The position numbers and the translations under genes were made by a program. DNA of 18,989 bases from Rhodospirillales bacterium (GTDB taxonomy: Bacteria; Pseudomonadota; Alphaproteobacteria; ATCC43930; CGMCC-115725): positions 1 through 18,989 of the forward strand of contig JAATGI010000054.1 in the NCBI GenBank assembly GCA_015654725.1, written 5' to 3'. Position 1 is the first letter of the stretch. The number at the start of each line of letters is the position of its first letter. Below are positions 15,166 through 18,989 of the stretch, piece by piece. Below the pieces are notes generated by a model. The model was not told the DNA's origin. It worked only from the letters and a program-made list of their open reading frames with translations, and ran no database searches.

Positions 15166-15260
15166 CCCGCCGCGTAGGCGGGGCCTGCGCTTCGTGGGTC
15201 CCTGGGTCAAGCCCGGGGACAGCAGCTTTCGGAAGCTCGCTCTCGCTCGCTAACGAGAGC
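15166..15260. repeat. Cluster of hairpins, REP-like
   Basis: Three inverted repeats sit side by side. CCCGCC/GGCGGG (15166-15182) has a 5-base loop. At 15198-15220 a 23-base element, beginning GTCCCTGGG and ending CCCGGGGAC, has a 10-pair stem with two G-U pairs and a CAA loop. GCTCTCG/CGAGAGC (15239-15260) has an 8-base loop. The middle one resembles the short extragenic palindromes scattered through many proteobacterial genomes. None has a T-tract. Confidence 0.4.
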
Positions 15261-15319
15261 TAGCTGGCTGTGGGCGCAGTCCTGAGCGAACCATGCTCCG
15301 GTCATTTCTGACCGATAAG

Positions 15320-15342
15320 GCCGCCGCTAAGGCAGCGGTGGC
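15320..15342 (-). terminator. Hairpin at the 3' end of the oxidoreductase gene
   Basis: GCCGCCGCT pairs with AGCGGTGGC around a 5-base loop, overlapping the stop codon of the Gfo/Idh/MocA gene. On the minus-strand transcript one pair becomes an A-C mismatch and no U-run follows. It is a possible mRNA 3' stabiliser or weak terminator. Confidence 0.25.
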
Positions 15343-16373
15343 AAGAAATCAGCGACCCTCGTCACGCGTCGATTTTGCATCGCGCTGTAGAGCGCCGCAC
15401 CGATTGCCAAGATCCGCAATCCGTCCGCGGCCGGGGTCGTCGGCTCGCCATCACCCGCGATCGCGCGGTTGAATTGCTCGACCTCGAGACGGAAGCACTC
15501 CGACGCGGGCATCGGCCGGGTGTTGCTGCCCGCCTCGTTGACCAGTGTCAGGCTCGGCGTTGCCTCCGGGCCGCCGCCCGATAGGTAGGCGAACGAGTTT
15601 TCGATTACGAGCGTGCCCTTGGTGCCGTGGATCTCAAACGGCCGCCGCGCAAACGGCGTGGCGAAGCTGGCGGCGGCGTAGCCGATCGCGCCTTGCGACA
15701 ATTTGAGGATCATGCCGCAGACCTGATCGTCGGGCGGTTCATCGCGCGTCGCGTCGGTGAAGATCGATACCTCTTCGACCTGTTGGCCAACGATGTAGGC
15801 GAGCGTGTCGTGCGCGTGATCGCCGATGCTGACCGCAATACCGCCGTACCGCATGGCCGGGTCGGCGCGCCAGCTCGAACCGGGCGCCGGGCGGGGCAGC
15901 AAGGCCCGCAGCGGAATCGGGACGTGGACCAGCTTGACCTCGCCGATCGCTCCCTCCGACACCATCCGCCGAGCCTCTTGGTGCACGGCCTCGTGACGTT
16001 GATTGAACACGACGCCAAGCTTCACACCGTGCTTGCGGCACGCCGCGATCGCGTCAACGCATTCGCGCACCGACATCGCCAGCGGTTTCTCCACGAGGAT
16101 ATGCTTGCCCGCGGCCGCGGCCGCGAGGATATGCGGCACATGAAGCCCGTCCGGCGTCGCATCGTAGATCGCGTCGATCGTCCGATCATTCAGCGCTTCA
16201 TCCACGGAAGTGTAGACGGCGGGAATACCGTATTTCTCGGCGAACGCCTTACCGCGCGCCCGGTCACGGCTCACCACCGCGGCCAGTTCCGTGTCGGTAG
16301 CCTTTTTCATCTGCGGCGCAACGAACCAGTTTGCGTGCCGGCCAGGGCCTAGCAGTGCCCAACGGATGGTCAT
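15327..16373 (-). CDS. Gfo/Idh/MocA family oxidoreductase
   Basis: A 348-residue NAD(P)-dependent dehydrogenase of the sugar/inositol oxidoreductase family. The N-terminal Rossmann domain begins TIRWALLGPGRHANW with a glycine-rich turn at residues 9-11. ATPDGLHVPHI and the hallmark EKPLAM (Glu95-Lys96-Pro97) follow. The C-terminal domain carries GGIAVSIGDHAHDTLAYIVG with the expected Asp/His residues (about 185-189) that form the active site. The ATG at 16373 follows AAAGGA and gives the normal start; an in-frame TTG at 16394 would add seven residues and has no support. Family substrates are polyols or sugars and some non-sugars, and none can be named here. No related pathway gene is adjacent, so it appears monocistronic. 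Confidence 0.9.
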   Translation of the reverse strand: MTIRWALLGPGRHANWFVAPQMKKATDTELAAVVSRDRARGKAFAEKYGIPAVYTSVDEALNDRTIDAIYDATPDGLHVPHILAAAAAGKHILVEKPLAMSVRECVDAIAACRKHGVKLGVVFNQRHEAVHQEARRMVSEGAIGEVKLVHVPIPLRALLPRPAPGSSWRADPAMRYGGIAVSIGDHAHDTLAYIVGQQVEEVSIFTDATRDEPPDDQVCGMILKLSQGAIGYAAASFATPFARRPFEIHGTKGTLVIENSFAYLSGGGPEATPSLTLVNEAGSNTRPMPASECFRLEVEQFNRAIAGDGEPTTPAADGLRILAIGAALYSAMQNRRVTRVADFLPPLP

Positions 16374-16394
16374 GGCGATTCCTTTAATTGTCAA

Positions 16395-17033
16395 ACATTC
16401 GGCCCATCACGCCCCAGCGTTGCGTCTGATGCAAGCGACTAGGCGACCGCGTTTGCCCACTCGGTTCCGCGGTCGGCTGCCTTTGACGGTCTTATGTTGG
16501 GCAACATCGCCAATTCCGCTGCTGGTCCTTCGACCGCTTCTTATCGGCGACATCGACAGGTTTGATTCGACGGAGGTAGGTGGCAAGCACGAAGCCGCGA
16601 GGTAGCGCGCCGTGCCTTTTTGATCTTGGCGCATGGCGCGCAAGTTTCGGTGCGGCGGTAGATCGAGTTGCTAGGCGGTTGCCCGGATCTGATCCAACGC
16701 CGGATCTAGGGCATGCGCGAGACCGAGGTACCGGAGGGATGAACGCGCAACTCGCCGGCAACGACGACGCCGAGTTTGCCGGGGTGTAATGGATCCGCCC
16801 GGGGTGGTCACGAACGGTCGTCCTGATCTTTCCGCGCCCAAGCAAGCAGCGAAGTGGAAGCGACGCGCGTCCCATTGTCGCGAGATTCCATCGATCAGTC
16901 GGCGCCGCCGCGCGCGATGCCGATTTGCTTTAACCCATTAGCGACCATCGGCAATTTCCCGGCGAATAAAGAGTGACCGACGACGTCACCATTTGTGGGA
17001 ACCCGCCACCGGCCAAGCGCGCTCCAAACAAAG
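16395..17033. other. Gene-poor region of about 640 bases
   Basis: No ORF on either strand shows a recognisable domain or convincing start. The largest (minus strand, 16492-16875) gives a Pro/Arg/Ser-rich translation typical of non-coding GC-rich DNA. A tiny ORF with an apparent GGAGGG site (16739-16789, MNAQLAGNDDAEFAGV) is noted but not called. Composition is less biased than in the neighbouring genes, which fits decayed sequence or an old insertion remnant. The region also holds the upstream side of the oxidoreductase gene and the downstream side of the second Liv operon. Confidence 0.5.
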
Positions 17034-17783
17034 CTAGCTGATTCTCGGCGGCGGCACCGGGTGCTCGCGGTCGCGCAGACTGCGCATGCCCACGAGCCGG
17101 TCGAGTGCGGCGACATCGTCGCGCAGTGCCGCGCTGGGGCCCGCATAGGCGACCCGGCCGCGCTCGAGGACCATCACTTGCTCGGTGAGGCCGAGCGCGA
17201 AGCGCGTATGCTGTTCGACCAAGATGATGGTGAGGCCCTGCTCCGCCATGAGTTTGCGGATGCGCGCGGCAATATCGTGCACGATCACCGGCGCCAGTCC
17301 TTCAAGCGGCTCGTCGAGCATCAGCAACTTGGGATTGGTCATCAGGGTGCGGCCGATCGCGAGCATCTGCTGTTCGCCGCCGGAAAGTTCGCGGCCTAGA
17401 TTCCGGCGTCGGTCCGCGAGCTGCGGGAATTGAGCGTAAACGGCGTCGCGCGTCCAATGACCCTTGCGGGTCGCGATCACGAGATGCTCGTCGACGGTGA
17501 GCGAGGGAAACACCTCGCGGCCCTGTGGAACCCACCCCAGCCCCATTTGCACCCGGCGATCGGGCGGGAGGCGCGTGATGTCCTCGCCGCGCCATAGGAT
17601 GGTTCCGTGTCGCGGTTTCAAATGCCCCATCAACGCCAGCAGCAGGGTGGATTTGCCCATGCCGTTACGCCCGAGCACAGCCAGCGATTGGCCGCCCGGC
17701 ACGGCGAGGGAGATGTCTTCCAGGACCAAGCTATCGCCATAGCCGGCGCTGAGACCCGACACAGTCAAGAGATCGTCAGACAT
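17034..17783 (-). CDS. livF: ABC transporter ATP-binding protein (LivF family), second system
   Basis: A 249-residue cytoplasmic ATPase of a second Liv/HAAT-type importer. Walker A is GRNGMGKST at residues 38-46, the variant with Met that is common in LivF-like proteins of amide and urea type systems. The signature LSGGEQQMLAIGR is at 133-145, Walker B LLMLDEP has Asp157-Glu158, and the switch Gln is in LVEQH. GLGWVPQGREVFPSLTVDEHL is the Q-loop region. The C-terminal tail (REHPVPPPRIS) extends past the usual end. The ATG at 17783 lies inside the livG end, overlapping it by 8 bases, so translation is coupled; the longer open frame to 18206 is a livG shadow. It is the last gene of its operon. 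Confidence 0.93.
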   Translation of the reverse strand: MSDDLLTVSGLSAGYGDSLVLEDISLAVPGGQSLAVLGRNGMGKSTLLLALMGHLKPRHGTILWRGEDITRLPPDRRVQMGLGWVPQGREVFPSLTVDEHLVIATRKGHWTRDAVYAQFPQLADRRRNLGRELSGGEQQMLAIGRTLMTNPKLLMLDEPLEGLAPVIVHDIAARIRKLMAEQGLTIILVEQHTRFALGLTEQVMVLERGRVAYAGPSAALRDDVAALDRLVGMRSLRDREHPVPPPRIS

Positions 17784-18534
17784 CTTCGCCGTCGCCGAGA
17801 TAGACCTCGCGCACTTCGGCGTGATCGGCGATTTCTTCCGGCGTGCCTTCGCACAGAATCTGCCCGGCGACCAGAACGGTAATGCGTTCGGCGAAGCGGA
17901 ACACGACGTCCATATCGTGCTCGATGAACAGCACCGAGATTTCCGCCGGCAGCGCCCGGAGCGCCGCGAAAATCTCGGCGCTTTCATGCTGCGGCACGCC
18001 AGCCGCCGGCTCGTCCAGCAGCAGGACCTTGGGCTGGGCCGCGAGCGCCAGTACGATCTCCAGGAGCCGCTGGCGGCCATAGGGCAGCTCGCGGGTCGGC
18101 CGCGCGCCATCCTCGCCGAATTCGAATTGGTCGAGAAGTTCATGGGCTTCGTCGATCTCGGCGGTGCAGGCGGAGAGACGCTTGAACGGATTGACGCAAA
18201 GCCCATGGCGCTGGGCGATCGCCAGCACGGTCGCCTCCAAGGGCGTCAAATGCGGGAACAGGGTGTTGACCTGAAAGGTCCGCACCAGGCCGCGCCGCAC
18301 CCGCTGCTCGGCGGGCAGGCGGGTGATGTCGGCGCCGTAAAGCCGGATGGTGCCGCTCGACGGCGCCAGCACGCCGGTCAGGAGATTGATGAAGGTGCTC
18401 TTGCCGGCGCCGTTCGGCCCGATCAAAGCGTGGCGGGCGCCGCGCGGCAATTGGAACGACACATTCTGGGTGACTCGTAGCGCGCCGAAGGAGCGGTTCA
18501 AGCCCTCGGTCCCGAGCACGATCTCCGAATTCAT
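17776..18534 (-). CDS. livG: ABC transporter ATP-binding protein (LivG family), second system
   Basis: A 252-residue ATPase with GPNGAGKST at residues 39-47, RTFQVNTLFPHLTPLE in the Q-loop region, a LivG-type signature ELPYGRQRLLEI at 139-150, Walker B LLLDEPAAGV from 161 and the switch His in FIEHD (about 196). The C-terminal VREVYLGDGEDV is typical. It therefore has the conventional LivG motifs that the first-cluster LivG lacks. The start overlaps the livM stop as ATGA, and it overlaps livF by 8 bases, forming a tight livM-livG-livF order on the minus strand. The frame upstream of 18534 is a shadow of livM. Confidence 0.94.
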   Translation of the reverse strand: MNSEIVLGTEGLNRSFGALRVTQNVSFQLPRGARHALIGPNGAGKSTFINLLTGVLAPSSGTIRLYGADITRLPAEQRVRRGLVRTFQVNTLFPHLTPLEATVLAIAQRHGLCVNPFKRLSACTAEIDEAHELLDQFEFGEDGARPTRELPYGRQRLLEIVLALAAQPKVLLLDEPAAGVPQHESAEIFAALRALPAEISVLFIEHDMDVVFRFAERITVLVAGQILCEGTPEEIADHAEVREVYLGDGEDV

Positions 18535-18989
18535 CGCCGTATCCGAGCGGCAACCCAACCGACTGAACGCCGCAGGATGCCGACAATGCCCCCCGTGCCG
18601 CTGATGACGACGACGCAGAGAATGAGGCCGACCCAGAAATCCCAATAGGCCGGATTGATAAGCGAAAGCTGGTCGCGCACCACGGTATAGACGATGGCGC
18701 CGATCATGCCGCCGATGAGACTGCCGATGCCGCCCAGAACCAACGCGATCTGCACCGAGATCGAGCGGTCGAAGCCCAGGACTTCGAGCGCGATGAATTG
18801 GGTGGTCTCGGCGAGGAGCGCTCCCGCGACCCCGGCCATCGCGGCGGAGATGGTGAAGGCGAGCGCCAATTGCTTGCGCACCCCGATGCCGATGGCGGGC
18901 ACGCGGCGGGTGTTCTCGCGGATGCCTTCGAGCGCCAGCCCGAACGGCGAATTCACCAACCGCCGCGACAACAGGTAAAGCAGGAAGAC
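18531..18989 (-). CDS. livM: ABC transporter permease (LivM family), second system, partial
   Basis: The C-terminal 152 residues of an inner-membrane permease; the gene continues past the right edge. The visible part starts in the segment VFLLYLLSRRLVNSPFG and contains the family coupling loop ALEGIRENTRRVPAIGIGVR. Three or four hydrophobic stretches follow, including SISVQIALVLGGIGSLIGGMIGA and the terminal WVGLILCVVVISGTGGIVG. An apparent start at 18971 is TTG, read here as an internal Leu, since the frame and homology run on. Its stop overlaps livG as ATGA. The missing livH and binding protein genes are expected to the right of the window. Confidence 0.92.
   Translation of the reverse strand, partial: VFLLYLLSRRLVNSPFGLALEGIRENTRRVPAIGIGVRKQLALAFTISAAMAGVAGALLAETTQFIALEVLGFDRSISVQIALVLGGIGSLIGGMIGAIVYTVVRDQLSLINPAYWDFWVGLILCVVVISGTGGIVGILRRSVGWVAARIRR

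Noticed and set aside
16373..16394. TTGACA on the minus strand just before the oxidoreductase start as a -35 box
   Set aside because: It lies only about 16 bases from the ATG, too close for a -10 element and transcription start upstream of the ribosome binding site.
16739..16789. Tiny ORF MNAQLAGNDDAEFAGV with GGAGGG upstream
   Set aside because: The length and lack of context make chance likely; it is mentioned only within the description of the gene-poor region.
16492..16875. Possible 127-residue hypothetical protein on the minus strand
   Set aside because: It has a Pro/Arg/Ser-rich composition, no ribosome binding site and no recognisable motif; competing frames of similar quality exist on both strands.

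Overview
The window is GC-rich, densely packed bacterial DNA. Codon use, the ATGA-coupled branched-chain amino acid type (Liv) ABC transporter operons and the mix of families (MetE-like alkyltransferases, DUF3237, carboxymuconolactone decarboxylase-like, SPINDLY glycosyltransferase) suggest a soil- or water-dwelling alphaproteobacterium, perhaps of the Hyphomicrobiales or Rhodospirillales. This placement is inferred from style, not from a marker gene. No rRNA, tRNA, CRISPR array, intact insertion sequence or phage gene was seen.

Left part (1-8278, all + strand): a 5'-truncated short-chain dehydrogenase, a 420-base gap holding a possible leader peptide, and then a complete Liv-type uptake operon (permeases livH and livM, ATPases livG and livF, binding protein livK). 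Close behind come a MetE-like zinc alkyltransferase and a DUF3237 protein. A carboxymuconolactone decarboxylase-like protein follows after about 150 bases. The layout suggests import of a small organic acid or similar solute, followed by cytoplasmic processing. The substrate cannot be read from the sequence.

Middle part (8288-12962): small stress or housekeeping genes. A UBP-type zinc-finger protein (-) is divergent from an OsmC-like peroxidase (+). A CPA1 Na+/H+ antiporter (+) converges on a DUF2188 protein (-), which is divergent from a second MetE-like enzyme (+). A stand-alone CinA/PncC-like protein (+) follows.

Right part (13009-18989, all - strand): a TPR plus SPINDLY-type O-GlcNAc transferase gene split by a one-base deletion; a hairpin-rich spacer; a Gfo/Idh/MocA oxidoreductase; about 660 bases without a convincing gene; and the end of a second, different Liv operon (livM cut by the window edge, livG, livF).

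The strongest second-look points are the frameshift inside the 102-base TPR repeats, the transporter/MetE-like/DUF3237 operon with a possible in-frame leader peptide, and several enzymes lacking the usual key residues of their families. No wholly new system type could be demonstrated.
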